This document shows, piece after piece, positions 35,251-46,614 of a DNA stretch of 64,000 nt. Each line of letters opens with the position of its first letter. Position 1 is the stretch's first letter. The stretch is taken from positions 1,116,001 through 1,180,000 of the forward strand of contig QANY01003934.1 of the NCBI GenBank assembly GCA_003255025.1, written 5' to 3'. A program made the translations under genes and the position numbers. Source of the stretch: Datisca glomerata (lineage: Eukaryota; Streptophyta; Magnoliopsida; Cucurbitales; Datiscaceae). The notes below the pieces were generated by a model. That model was not told where the DNA came from. It ran no database searches and was given only the letters and a program-made list of their open reading frames with translations.

Positions 35251-35512
35251 ATGGCGTTTGGGGTCAAAAAGGGACTAGTTGGACCCCAAACGCCATTGAG
35301 CAATGGAGAATCGCCATTCTTGAATGGCGTTTGGGGTAAAAAAAAAAGGACCAGTTGGACCCCAAACGCCATTCTTGAATGGCGTTTGGCCTGTGTCACT
35401 TGGATACAGGCCAAACTCTACTGTGAATGGTGAGTAGCGATTGATGAATGGCGTTTGGGGTCGAACTGGTCCTTCTTGGACCCCAAATGCCAGTCATAGT
35501 AGCGTTTGGCTC
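35251..35512. repeat. palindrome cluster with AATGGCGTTTGGGGTC
   Basis: ATGGCGTTTGGGGTC at 35251 pairs with GACCCCAAACGCCAT at 35282. A second pair lies at 35323 and 35358, and a third, looser pair at 35448 and 35480. Loops are about 15-20 bp and share GGACCAGTTGG. The cluster lies between the PMD gene and the SWIM transposase remnant. Confidence 0.85.
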
Positions 35513-35776
35513 GTGTCAATACAATTACATATTGTTTCTTTTTTTGGGTGTCTGGTGATTGTACAATTAGTATGTGCAATTACTCTTCATAAACCTCCCC
35601 TAAAATTCAAATTTTCACTCAACTAAACACATTCTCACTACTTCTCAATTGCTCTGAACTTTAAATACACTTGCTTCTTCAATTTCTTTGTTTGGATCTT
35701 CAATTTTCAACTCCAACTAAGTGATCGGCTACACCGAAAAGGTAATGTTTGTTTCATTTTCATTTTATTTAAGATT

Positions 35777-36358
35777 ATGAACGCATATCTGTACCAATTT
35801 GCTGAACGTCGATCTAAACTAATTGAATTCGTGCTACAATTTGATCGGGCGTTGGTATATATTCACCACGAGGAGAGGTTGGACGACTTCAAGTTGTTAG
35901 ATGAAATGCGTCTTCTTAAGACTCACTTGATGCTAGAGCAACACATGTTAACACACAAACTATTTAAGCTATTGCAAAAGGAGACCATGGGTGAGGTATC
36001 GTTTATAGTTTTTGCTTTGACACATGATGAGGAGGCTCGAATTTATTCATTGGTTGAGTTTGGGGTGCCGAATGACTCATACATAGTGTCACGAGACCAA
36101 CAACTTGATACGTTAAAGTGAATTTGTGGTAAGTTTGAATAAGTGGGGATACCGTGTCGTCATATGTTCACTTTTATGAAAGCTGAACATATGCAAGAGA
36201 TCCCAAGCACGTGTATACTAGACCGGTGGTGGATCACTGTGAAGAGTAATATGAACTCGGTAGAGATTAAAAGAAGCCTCATTCAAGACCCAGTAATCGT
36301 GAAGACAAAGGGCAGCCAAGGTGCCAGCTCGATTAAAGCACGACCAACCAACCGTTGA
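35777..36358 (+). pseudogene. FAR1/MULE transposase C-terminal remnant with SWIM zinc finger
   Basis: The first frame (35777-36121) has FVLQFDRALVYIHHEERLDD and a FALTHDEEARIYSLVEFGVP block, as in the region before the SWIM finger of FAR1-related MULE transposases. After two in-frame stops comes ICGKFE, stop, VGIPCRHMFTFMKAEHMQEI and PSTCILDRWW, the CxCx(n)CxH SWIM motif, in which the first Cys has become TGA. A degraded zinc-knuckle-like KARPTNR.CGHYKNTY follows. The N-terminal DNA-binding and DDE catalytic parts are absent from the window. FAR1/FHY3 transcription factors derive from such transposases. Confidence 0.75.
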
Positions 36359-36489
36359 TGTGGCCATTATAAGAACACTTACTGAGCGATGCGCATGCCA
36401 CGATGCCGAATGATAATAATGATGATTCAACACCATCTAACGTGCAAGGTGCACGCGTGACAGGGGTTTCCGGACAAGGTGCGTCTCTA

Positions 36490-36660
36490 TTCAATGCGCA
36501 AGGTGCATACCCATTCAATGTGCAAGGTGCGTACCCATTCAATGTGCAAGGTGCGTACCCATTCAATGTGCAAGGTGCGTACCCATTCAATGTGCAAGGT
36601 GTGTACCCATTTGACCCATCTGCATACCCACCACCATTCAACGCACAAGGTGGGTACTCT
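36490..36660 (+). repeat. 24-bp minisatellite (FNVQGAYP repeat)
   Basis: Five units of TTCAATGTGCAAGGTGCGTA plus CCCA start at 36490, 36514, 36538, 36562 and 36586, with degenerate units at both ends. In one frame (36403-36687) it encodes FNVQGAYP repeats, so it may be the Pro/Gln-rich tail of the transposase. The antisense frame is also open, which is expected from a 24-bp unit. Confidence 0.9.
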
Positions 36661-37082
36661 ATGTATAACACAAACATCCCATATTAGTATAATATTCAGT
36701 ATCCCTCGCCGCAGTAAATGTACGTTTTGGTATTAACTTGCTTTCATAGTTTTTTGAAAATGTTAGTATACAAATATTACACAATTTACCCTTCAAAATC
36801 TGCTTATTTATAATTGTACACAATAATTCTAAAAAAATCTAAAGATGATCACTGTACACAACAACTTCAAAAATCTGCTTATTACACGTGTACACAATAA
36901 TTCTGCAACTTCTATTTATCATCACTTCACACGATAACATACAAAAACCTCTTTTATTTATAGTTTTACCCAATAATATAAAAATCTATTTATCATCGTT
37001 GTACACAATAACTTACAAAACTTACAAAAATATATTTATCTTCAGTATACACTATACACAACAATCATATACAAAACGAAGA

Positions 37083-37254
37083 CCCATTTGTTGTTTCTGA
37101 GAAATTCGATGAGCTAGAGAAGACAGTAATGACGGGGCAATAAAATTTGAAGCGTACGAAGATATCCCTCTTGAAGCTACTTCAAAATATATTGCACCGT
37201 CTTTATTGTCTTCTTCACTCTAGCTCATCGAATTTCTCAGAAATGAAAAATGGG
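37083..37254. repeat. long hairpin (172 bp) with perfect 26-bp core
   Basis: 37094-37119 (TTTCTGAGAAATTCGATGAG plus CTAGAG) is the exact reverse complement of 37218-37243. Extending outwards (CCCATTT...) and inwards (AAGA...AATAAA) gives an imperfect stem of about 50 bp around a loop of about 80 bp. No target duplication or MITE terminus is evident. The form is like a MITE or a microRNA-type foldback. Confidence 0.85.
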
Positions 37255-37859
37255 TGAGCGTTTGAACAAGAACATCAGAAAATAGGACACATTCACATAA
37301 TGTATACAATATTATCTATCCATTCTTTTTTTTTCTTCTTCTGAAGCCTTTGCTTTAAAATAAGATTCGTCTTCAGTGGTAGCTGTGTCTCCGAGACAGA
37401 TGAGTTTCTGCTATAAAATCGATCGACGCTATCATGTAATGAGCAAATCTATAGCAATAAAAAAATCTCAATTACATAAAAGCCTAAATCTAAACTAAAA
37501 CAAAATAGAAAACAAAGCTGTAAGATTTGAACATTCACCAATCTATCAACACCATAATAAATAACAAGTAATGACAACCTCAAATGAGAAATCCAAAGAA
37601 ATCAAAAAATTCCTAATTATAGAAATAAAAGAACCGAAAACTATAACAAACAAAAAATAAAGCTCTCAAGTTTAACAAAATGTAAACAATATCTGACATT
37701 ATGTAGGAACGACAGTCACAAACAATATATGCCCTGATGTCATCCATATATCTCAAGATCCACACACTATAATCACTCCTGCAAATGTAATAATAAGTGC
37801 ATCATTCAAGGGTGAATGAAGCCCAATCAAATTCACGATCAGTGAACTTACCCATTTGA
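37255..37859. other. MULE interior without recognised gene
   Basis: AT-rich sequence between the hairpin and the ULP-like gene; perhaps the 3' end of that minus-strand gene. Confidence 0.4.
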
Positions 37860-40800
37860 TTTAGTGACTACTTGGAGCGGCCTTGAAATTTTGAATGAAG
37901 AAGGTTGTTGGCGAAGGCAACGAATCTATGAGCTTAGGCCCAAATATCAAGTTCGTACCTTCCAACTATAATTTCATTCACAAAATATCAAAAAGTAATC
38001 AATGTCAAAATCATACATGCTATAAGACAAATTACAATTCATGATGAGAGTTTAGAACATACAATATTTTTTACCTTTTCGGTCTATCCTGCATTAAGTC
38101 GACCATCTGGCAAGGTGTCCCATACGGTGAATTCCTTGTCCATGATGGAGATCTTGGCCATAAACCAATGATCTCGACCATCGTGTCCGGAATATGGATC
38201 TAGAATACACAATACAATTACACAATCATACTAAGTCAAAATTTAATATCTTAACTATATTAAAATTTTTTACCGTCATTGATAGCTCAAGCATTATCGC
38301 GTATCTATCCACGATCTTGTGTTTCCTTAAAAATTAGGAATCTCTACTAATTTTGAAACACATTGACTCTGCAGTGGCACAAAAAAAACAAAATATGCAA
38401 CGTACAAACAAATCTAAAATAAGGAGGTTACTGAGTAGTAGATACTTACAACAAAGAACGTGGGAAGAAACCAGAATAGGTTGCTTATTGATGCACGATG
38501 AGCCTCCTAAGTTAAAATGCTGACAAACAAGTCTTTATGGTCAAAGCCAAATCAATTTTTTGGACCGAGATTCTTTAGTTCTCTCCATTTAGCATGGAGT
38601 CCAGATTGTCTAACAAGAATCTAACTGCAAAAGACACACGTAATCAAATTTTGGAAGTGATGGTGTGTCAAATTTTGTAATATTAGTATGACTACGACCT
38701 TTCCTCTTTCTAAAAAATATACTCCACTAAACGCCCATCTTTCACTTCTAGTGGGTCCTACAACATGTACGAACCCACTTTAAATACCTTATTATTGCGT
38801 TTAGTGGTTGGTTTACCCTTCAAATAGGGTGAACTGAGTAGATGACCATCTCTCCTCTCCCGAGTGTTGTGCAACTACATCGAGAATTGGCTTTTGGTAG
38901 ACTCAGACAATACTTGTTTGCCCTATCAAAACACATCCCCAAGTAAGGTGTTAGATTAATAGTTAGATTATATATGTTATATATATATATAATATAAAAT
39001 ATGTATAAACAAAACAATACCTTTCGACGTCCTTTAGTTATTCCAGTCATAGATGGTTTCCTAACAATTAGCAGGTCAGCAAATACATTGTCTGAAACAT
39101 CCAATCCTCTCATCATTATCAACTTTATATAAAGGTGATGAAGAGACTGATGGCTCTTCTTCGTGGGAGGGACTCATATCCTCATCCAAACCTCCTTGTT
39201 CTGTACCTTGAGTCAGGATGACGCATGGCTTATCATCTTGGAATCGAGACTTACCAGTGTCCCGTTCTAAAAGACTCGTAAATGTTGTGCACATCTTCTC
39301 TTGGACGACCATCAACTTTCTCTACACCTCCATTAACTGTGAAATGTCTGCTCTTATGGAGCTGGACTCTGCCTAAAGAGCCGCCCTCATGGAGTTGGAC
39401 TCCACCTGAAGAGCGATCACTTGTGCACTTAAAGCACCTAGCCCGACGGCTTGCTCTTCAAGTAGATCTGCACACACGTCCTCGCGAACGTGCTTACGCT
39501 CGCGGTCCTCCGGAACCTCACGGTCACTTTGAACTTCTTGCACTATTGTATCGACCTACATAATACAAATATATGTGAATTAGTAATAAATAATCAATGG
39601 TAATATAACCAACCAAATTTGTAATATTCTAAAACGCTTACTGCACAACTTTTAGGCCAAGCTTCTCCTCCCCTTGATTTTATAAAATATATCATTTTTG
39701 CAATAGCCTTGTCATTCCACCTTAACGGTGAAGGTTGCTTAAAGTCAACATAGTTGGCAGCACATGCCAACTTCTTCAGATAAAACAGCTGCATCGAAAT
39801 AAACTTATTAGCAAATATCCATATGTTATAATGCGAAAGTAATACCAATGTACATTAAATATATTACTTATATAAATAACAAGCATATAGTAATGCTATT
39901 GTGGTGGTTGTTTTGATACCTCACGACACCATCCACAAAATCTTTAAAACAAGCATAAGCCCAATTCTTGTGCTGGATGGTCGCAGGTGACTTCACAACG
40001 TGAAACCATGAATGACTGACGATTGATTTTGATCGATGATATAACAAAACCTCGATAATGTACAGCACAAAGGTTTGCCTCCAACAATCACCATTAGACT
40101 CCTCAAAAAAGAATTTTGACAAGTCGTTCAGCAGAATATCACCTTTGGCGTTCACCCACTTTGCCTTTAGATCTTTTATCTCATTCACATCACCACCAAA
40201 TTTTATCTCCTTCCCACCATCAAAGATGCTCAGTATAGAAGTCACATCATTTGCGGCTTTGAATGTCGACCCATGGACATTCAACGTGCATGTTGCTGGA
40301 TCGAAGTAACCTAATAGTTGCTGCAAGAAGTTCCTCTTCAGCTTGTGGCATTTACTATCCAACAACCCTCATATTTCCATCTCCACAACCGCTTTCATCT
40401 TCCCCTCATCAACATTTACAATAAGATCCCCAGATTTCTCGGGTGTACAACGTGTGAGTAACTTCCATTTAAAGGCAGGCCTTCTTGGATGACGAGGACC
40501 GGGTTGTTCTGCTCCGCTTTCAAGGGCATGGATTTCATTATCCTTGCAATAATTGAGTTTTGCTTCCTTTGTCATACTTTTCCATAACTTACCTAGATAT
40601 CTTTGTGTCTGTATCTCACAAACTCAGTTAAATTACAATCAAAATTTATCAATTCCATGTTATAATGTAATGTTTGTTTAAACATACTTACTTCAACACC
40701 CCTAATCTCTCCACCTACCGCCCTAATTTTACCACATTCTTTCACACTGTTTTAATTATAAAAAACAACATTAACATCGTAACAATTGATATGAAAATAT

Positions 40801-40891
40801 GTAACATTAAATTCATGATCTCATTATTTACTTACAAGTATTCAAAGAAACCATTATGCGCCTTCTTCACGTTCACATTTGTGTTAGCCAT
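37860..40891 (-). pseudogene. ULP1 (C48) protease-like gene of Kaonashi-type MULE
   Basis: Start ATG 40891: exon 1 MANTNVNVKKAHNGFFEYL ends before GTAAGT (40835). Further blocks are ECGKIRAVGGEIRGVE (about 40730), QRYLGKLWKSMTKEAKLNY (about 40600), a long frame with RNFLQQLLGYFDPATCTLNV, then NGDCWRQTFVLYIIEVLLYH and HKNWAYACFKDFVDGVVRYQ (40365-39900), ANYVDFKQPSPLRWNDKAI (39740), a coiled-coil-like VREDVCADLLEEQAVGLGAL (39480), and DNVFADLLIVRKPSMTGITK (about 39080). The protease part is seen at 38200-38110 as DHWFMAKISIMDKEFTVWDT, matching HW (catalytic His) and YDSL-like Asp of ULP1 peptidases. The Cys box was not located. Stops occur (one after VVEMEI; several past 38800). The arrangement agrees with ULP-like genes in MULEs; their role is unknown. 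Confidence 0.65.
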
Positions 40892-43330
40892 CTAAAATAT
40901 ATGTTACTATAATAAAATTTAGGCATGTGACAATGCCTTCTTATCATGATTATCCCTGATATAAATTTATAATATATCGAGCATCTCTAATAAGAATGCC
41001 GAGGTCATATGTATCATTAAACTAATGTTCATAATGTTATGTTCTTGTATACATTTTCCCCTATTATGTTATTAATCTGGTTTATGCAATGACTATTTGA
41101 GATCACGAATTAATTGAAAGTCACATATATCAACAATCTTAATAAATGATAAACATGATGTGAATGTAATCGCTTGCGAAAATCGACGCAAGATTTCACG
41201 GAAATATGGTTATGTAAAAAATTTAAAGCATGTAAGAAACTTAGTTGATCTAGTTGCAACATGCTCTTCTCCAAGTTTTTTTTACAATTTATCATGTTAA
41301 AAGAATCATATTAGTAAATTTTCACCACGTCTTTTATTTTTTTGCTTGAAAGATAACATGTACAATGGTAGTCATCTAATAACAAACATACACTTGAAAT
41401 AACATAGTTTCCATGAAAGAAAACAACATCAAATAATATCTCCTTTCAACTACAATATATCGCATAAAAACATGAAAAATGCAAAAAATGAGAAACTAGT
41501 CTACAACATAGCAAGTTCAATTGATTAAGTAAATCCGATTCAATCAAATGATATTGAGACATAAATTTTAAACGAGTTCACATTCCATAAGTAAACGACT
41601 ACTAACTTTGTCAATGCCGACAAGTCTTCCCTATTGATGACCAATAATCAAGAGGTTTCATTACAAAAAAAATAAGCAGACACTTTTATAATTGAGTGAA
41701 AATCCAACTTCAAGGCAATGTTATGTTCTCAAGTAAAGCTATTCTAACTATAACAAAATATTAATCTTATTTCTCAAGAGCAACCCACAACATGAAGACA
41801 TGAACATAATCCAACCATTTTGCCAGAACATAAACAATGAAGTATATAAGCATTACACAAAAATGTCACTAGAAAACATAAATCGTTCATATATAAAGAC
41901 AACCCAGATAGTATACCAAACTGGTGGTTAACTATATCCATTCTTTATAGGAAAAAACTATGAGCCAACAGATAAAATTATAACGAACTATATTCTCACT
42001 TTTTGGTTCCATTGGAATAATGAGAATAAACTCTTGACCATTTGAGATCCATACCACAATAGCATTAACAAATTATTTTTGTTGAGACTGTGTTAGTTAA
42101 AATTAATTAAGCCTATATATTTAAGACAATAATGACATAACGATTTCTATCTTTTCTCATAGAATGTATTATATGTTGACTATATGGAATAATTCTTGCA
42201 AACCAATTGGTTGCTTGCATGTCAATTTTAATTTGATAAAAAATACACGTAAATAAAATATTCTTTTAATTGTTTTCCTAAAGACACTAAATTTGGCAAG
42301 GATGAATACATGAAAGGAAGCAACCCTTCGTAATTATATTATTCCAAAGGGTCGGGAAAATTATATAAATTGGTCTCTTAGTGAAGCTGCGGCTACTCGA
42401 TCTAACTGGCCTATGTATATTTTTCAAAAACATAAAAAAAAAAAATTTGAGTTGCTTAATTAATGTTAATTAATTTAAGTACAAATCACACAGGTTGTTA
42501 CAAAATTAGTGTGGATAGCCTCAAACAATGGTGTACACGAGCCTCTTTAAGAAGAAGAAGAAAAATCTCCCAAGTTTGTAAGGAGCTAGGGAAGCATAAC
42601 AAGCATCATGTTGTCCTTCAATACACAATAGATTTGGTTATGAAATAAAAAATTATTGCTTTCAAACAAGAGTTCCATCCCCAAAGTACAAGAAAATAAT
42701 GATATATTTATACAACATATACACAGTTCATGTTCTTTACCTTTCTTCTTTATGTCTATCATAGTTGAAGACTAATGAACTGAAATTTCATGTCAGAGAC
42801 TTTTAATTAGCTTTACTGTCCTCCCAAAAACAAAAAAAATTCAAAATTATCCGAACGGAATAATAAAAGCAGAATCAGATAGAAGAAGAAAAATTAACAA
42901 CGCAGGGAGTTTCCTAAATGTTTCTTCTAAGAGAAATTAACATTTTACAGGCTGCAACAAGTAGCTAAGCATTACTAATTGAACAGACACAATTATAATA
43001 TAATTATTTTCATAAATTAAGAACTATTAAATCCTAAAGAAACCAAAGCTTAGAAAATAGCCATGGAATCAGGCAAGGAACAACCACTAATTCAGAAATA
43101 ACTCAGAAGTCCTTTAAGGTGGGTGTGAGATTGGTTGATCCCCTTTAACTCAGAAATACCTTGCATCGCCAGATTTTTTTTTATTCTCAGATTTTAGCCT
43201 TGACAGGAATAAATTTTTTAGATTTCTCCTAGGCAGGCTTCGTGTGGGAGCTTTTGCTTTGAGCTTTGTGGGTGAACTTCTGAGACTACTGAAAAATGAC
43301 CAGAATCAACTCAAACATGAAGAAATTAAT
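40892..43330. other. MULE interior without recognised gene
   Basis: About 2.4 kb of AT-rich sequence with no coding sequence I recognise; the small frames at 41110-41295 and 42463-42648 lack any domain. Confidence 0.45.
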
Positions 43331-44057
43331 TATTCACGTGCCCTAGCTTTCGATCGTTCGTGAAGGGAGAAACAGACTTAGTCCAGAGAATATTGCAGAC
43401 TGAAATTAACAAAAAATTGGGCTTTGAAATAGATTGAAATAAGAGGAGCGTACATTTCTTGTACCCTAGTCCTAGTCGTTTGTGATGGGAGAAACACACT
43501 TCATCCAGGTCTTCGAAAAATAGGGAGAAACAAACTTTGAAAAATAGGGAGAAAGGCTTTGCTTGGTAAGCCTCTTGGTTTCTCTCTCTTGAACATGAAA
43601 ATCGAAACTAGAGAGTAAAGTTTTCTTGTACGGAGAATAGACGTCTGAGAGAGCGAGAGAGAGAGAGTGAGGATGATACTTACAGAGAGAGAGGAAAGCT
43701 CGGAACATAAAAAGATGAAGGCAAATACCAGAGCCTTCGGTCTTCTTGCTAGATGGTGGTGGTTGTCTAGGTGAACCAATTTTTTAAGGAGCTAGAGTCA
43801 TCACTGAAGAACTACTTGAGGGGTAGGAAAGTCACCAGATCTGTCCGCGTGCCCTAGATTTGAAGTCGAATGAAAGAAATGAGGAAAGAAGAAGGGGAAA
43901 AGTAGAAGAAGCATATGAATACCTATTTAGCCACTTACAAAGGAAATGAAATGTAAAAGTCATATAATGGCTAGGATTGTCCTGATCAGATCCAACGGCT
44001 AGGATTAATCCCAGCATCAATGCCAGGAAAATGCTTCCCGGTATTGGAGAGCGATCC
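43331..44057. other. right end region of the MULE
   Basis: GA-rich tracts near 43640-43695 and an imperfect repeat of GTGAAGGGAGAAACAGACTT (43362) at 43478 are present. Near the end, ATCCTAGCC-type motifs recur (minus strand of 43970-44010). The last bases GGAGAGCGATCC, read inwards from the end, give GGATCGCTCTCC. Confidence 0.5.
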
Positions 44058-44159
44058 TAATATTGATAGTATTAAGCTTAAGGTAGTTAATTAGCTTCTA
44101 TATATAGCTCTCGAATATAGTCGTTATTTAGGAGTCTATTTTCTCTTTCTTCAGTTAAT
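44058..44159 (+). repeat. copia D 5' LTR, second piece
   Basis: This matches 58583-58704 of the 3' LTR (TAATATTGATAGTATTAAG, TAGTTAATTAGCT, GGAGTCTATTTTCTCTTTCT), with a 19-bp deletion after CCGTTATTT or TCGTTATTT. It breaks off after CAGTTAAT, where other retroelement sequence begins. Confidence 0.85.
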
Positions 44160-45117
44160 GTATATTTCAACATGTTGAAAAACTACCATAAAAATGTCAG
44201 ACTCAAATTCCATTGTTTGGTATATGAAACAAGAAGCCGATTCACAGTGTGCAGAAAAATCCGAAATCCAGTTTTCATTAAAAATCATATTTTTTTATTG
44301 AAAACGTTTCTCCCTTATTGAAATTGATTCAAGAGACTTATATGATTCAAGAGACTTATATGAGTCATAAAAGAGTGTTAAAACTCATTATTATTCTGAT
44401 CTAAATTAAAACATGTGAATTTAAACTTAAACATTTAAAAGCTTTGAATACATTGAAATAAAAAGAAGTTCTGAATCACAAACATTCGTCTTGGCGTAGA
44501 AAAATGAAATAGTTTCCACAAAGAAAAATTTGTGTTCATTATCTCAAAGGCTCCAAAATGGAAAACCTCATAGTTGCTATTCGTTAACCACAAAGCAGCC
44601 AAATTATTCTCTTTGTTTTTTGTCTTTTGTTGATTCTCGCCTCTAGACGAAGAGGACAAAAGAAAACAATGGTTTTTCTGTTGTTAGGCGGCGAGAGACT
44701 ATTTTAGAGAGGGAGAGATGAAGGAATATAAATATGTATATTTAGGTTAGGGTTAGCTTTAAGTGTATGCATGTATTGGTGTGAGCAAGTTAGAGAATGA
44801 GAGATACACGAATAAAAAATTCAAAATAGTGTTAGGGTTTTTTTCCTTAGGGTATAAATGCATATATGGTGTGAGTGAGCTTAGAAAAATACAAATAAAT
44901 CTAATCGTAATAAGTCAACAATTTTGATAACTAATATCAATTATATTAAAATTATACTAGGCACGTAATGAGTCGTTATATCACCTTGAATTGTTTCTCT
45001 GCAAGACATTTAATTAATTCAATCCAACATTAAGTCAAATAATCATAGGATAATTTAAAGCAAAAATTAACAATTAAACACATAATTTATTGCAAAATTA
45101 GTTGGGGTGTTACAGAA
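44160..45117 (+). mobile_element. LTR-like insertion inside D, ending GGGGTGTTACA
   Basis: The right end GGGGTGTTACA(G) abuts copia F sequence in mid-gene. The part 44690-44900 resembles 22620-22880 (TTAGGTTAGGG, GTGTGAGTGAG), and the TGTAAC...GTTACA pair of ends suggests a solo or truncated LTR. An 18-bp direct duplication (GATTCAAGAGACTTATAT) lies at 44327-44362. The left part is not assigned. Confidence 0.45.
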
Positions 45118-46600
45118 TCTATGTATTCCAATTCCGCTAGGGAACTTGTAGATTATCCTAAAGATGTCAAGCTCATTGGATGTAAAAAGATCTTCAAGAA
45201 GAAAAGGGGTGCAGATGGGAAAATATATACTTTCAAGGCACGGTTAGCAGCCAAGGGCTATACACAAAATGACGAAGTTGATTATGATGAGACATTCTCC
45301 TTTGTGGCCATGCTAAAATCCATTCGCATCATTTTGTCCATAGACGCTAGTTTTGACTATTAGATATGGCAAATGGACGTTAATACAGCTTTTCTGAATG
45401 GCTCTCTTGAAAAAAGCATCTATATGATGCAACCAAAATGGGCAAGATCAGAAAGTATGCAAGTGGCTTAAATCCATTTATGGATTAAAGCAAACATCTA
45501 AATCTTGGAATCTTACCTTTGATGAAATTATAAAGTTTTATGGCTTCGAGCAAAATGTTGAAGAAGCATGTGTTTATATATACACCAAAGATTAGATAGT
45601 TATTTTCTTAGTTTTTTACGTTGATGATATTATACTCATCAGGAATGATGTAAAAACTTTGTCAAAAGTAAAGAAGTGGTTAGCTGAGAAATTTCAAATG
45701 AAAGATTTGGGAGAAGCGAGGTATGTTCTAGGCATCCAAATTTTAAGGGATAGAAAGAACAAGTTCTTAACACTTTCTTAGGCATCTTATATTGATAAGG
45801 TGTTGGAGAGATTCTCTATGGAGAATTCCAAGAAAGGTCAACAACCTCCAGCATGGAATTATCCTCTCCAAGGAACAATTTCCTAAGACTCCTCAGGAGG
45901 AAGAGGATATGAGAAAGGCTACTATGCTTTAACAGTTCGAAGTTTCATGTATGTCATACTGTGTACGAGACCGGACATCTGTTATCCAGTGGGAATTGTC
46001 AGTTATTATCAATCGAATCCAGGTTTGAGGCACTGGATTGCAGTAATGAACATTCTCAAGTATCTTATGAGAACGAGAAACTAAATGCTTATTTATTCAA
46101 GTGGAGACATAAACCCCACTAGATATATTGATTCTGATTTTCAATCAGACAGAGACAATCAAAAGTCGACATCTCGATCAATATTCACCCTAGGTGGAGA
46201 AGTTATAGTTTGGAGAAGTATTAAACAATCCAGCATTGCAGATTCGATTATGGAAGCCGAATATATAACTACTTGTGAAGTTGTGAAAAGAGGCGGTATG
46301 GCTCAGAAGTTCTACTCTGATCTGGAAGTAGTTCCAGATATGGATAGGCCACTGATCTTGTACTGTGATAACAGTGGGGCGGTAGCAAATTTCAAGGAAT
46401 CGAGTAGTCACAAGAGGGGAAAGAACATAGAGAGGAAATATCATCTTTTAAGAGAGATCGTGCATCGAGGGGATGCGACTATTATGAAGATAGCATCAGA
46501 GCAGAACCTGGTTGATCCTTTTAAAAAAACACTTCTTATGAAGTCATTTGAGGGTCACGTGTGTAACATGGGATTAAGAGAGTTACCACATTTACTTTAA
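45118..46600 (+). pseudogene. copia F polyprotein, reverse transcriptase to RNase H
   Basis: It begins in mid-protein (SMYSNSARELVDYPKDVKL, IGCKKIFKKKRGADGKIYTF, KARLAAKGYTQ, DYDETFSFVAMLKSIRIILS). The QMDVNTAFLNGSLEKSIYM block follows a stop at 45361, then YVDDIILIRND (45615), a QMKDLGEARYVLGIQIL block, and RNase H with IADSIMEAEYITTCEVVKRG, ILYCDNSGAVANF, KRGKNIERKYHLLREIVHRG and VDPFKKTL (46085-46600). The order is the normal copia order. Its N-terminal half (gag, protease, integrase) is absent to the left, where the GTTACA LTR end joins it. A polypurine tract AAGTGGGAGAT follows (46604-46614). Confidence 0.85.
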
Positions 46601-46614
46601 GGAAAGTGGGAGAT

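Larger units (their letters stand above)
29868..44057. mobile_element. Mutator-like element (MULE, Kaonashi-like) in the 5' LTR of copia D
   Basis: The LTR of D is interrupted exactly here, and the two LTR pieces overlap by 9 bp (TAGTATTGA at 29859-29867, TAATATTGA at 44058-44066; one difference), the target-duplication length of Mutator elements. Cargo: a plant-mobile-domain (PMD) gene (32024-34932, plus), a FAR1-type SWIM transposase remnant (35777-36358, plus) and a ULP1-protease-like gene (40891 to about 37860, minus). MULEs carrying ULP-like genes are known in plants as Kaonashi. Both ends start with GGAT when read inwards, but long terminal inverted repeats are not visible, so this is a non-TIR MULE or one with eroded ends. 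Several hairpin-forming arrays lie inside. Confidence 0.75.

Noticed and set aside
36333..36677. Antisense frame with CTLNGYAP repeats
   Set aside because: A 24-bp repeat unit keeps several frames open; the sense frame follows the SWIM remnant and is the more likely coding one.
42463..42648. 61-codon plus-strand frame near the MULE right end
   Set aside because: Contains ordinary residues without any recognised motif; length is within chance for AT-rich DNA.
29868..44057. Terminal inverted repeats of the MULE
   Set aside because: Only GGAT and a few scattered bases agree between the ends read inwards; I do not claim a TIR, and the border evidence is the 9-bp overlap in the LTR.
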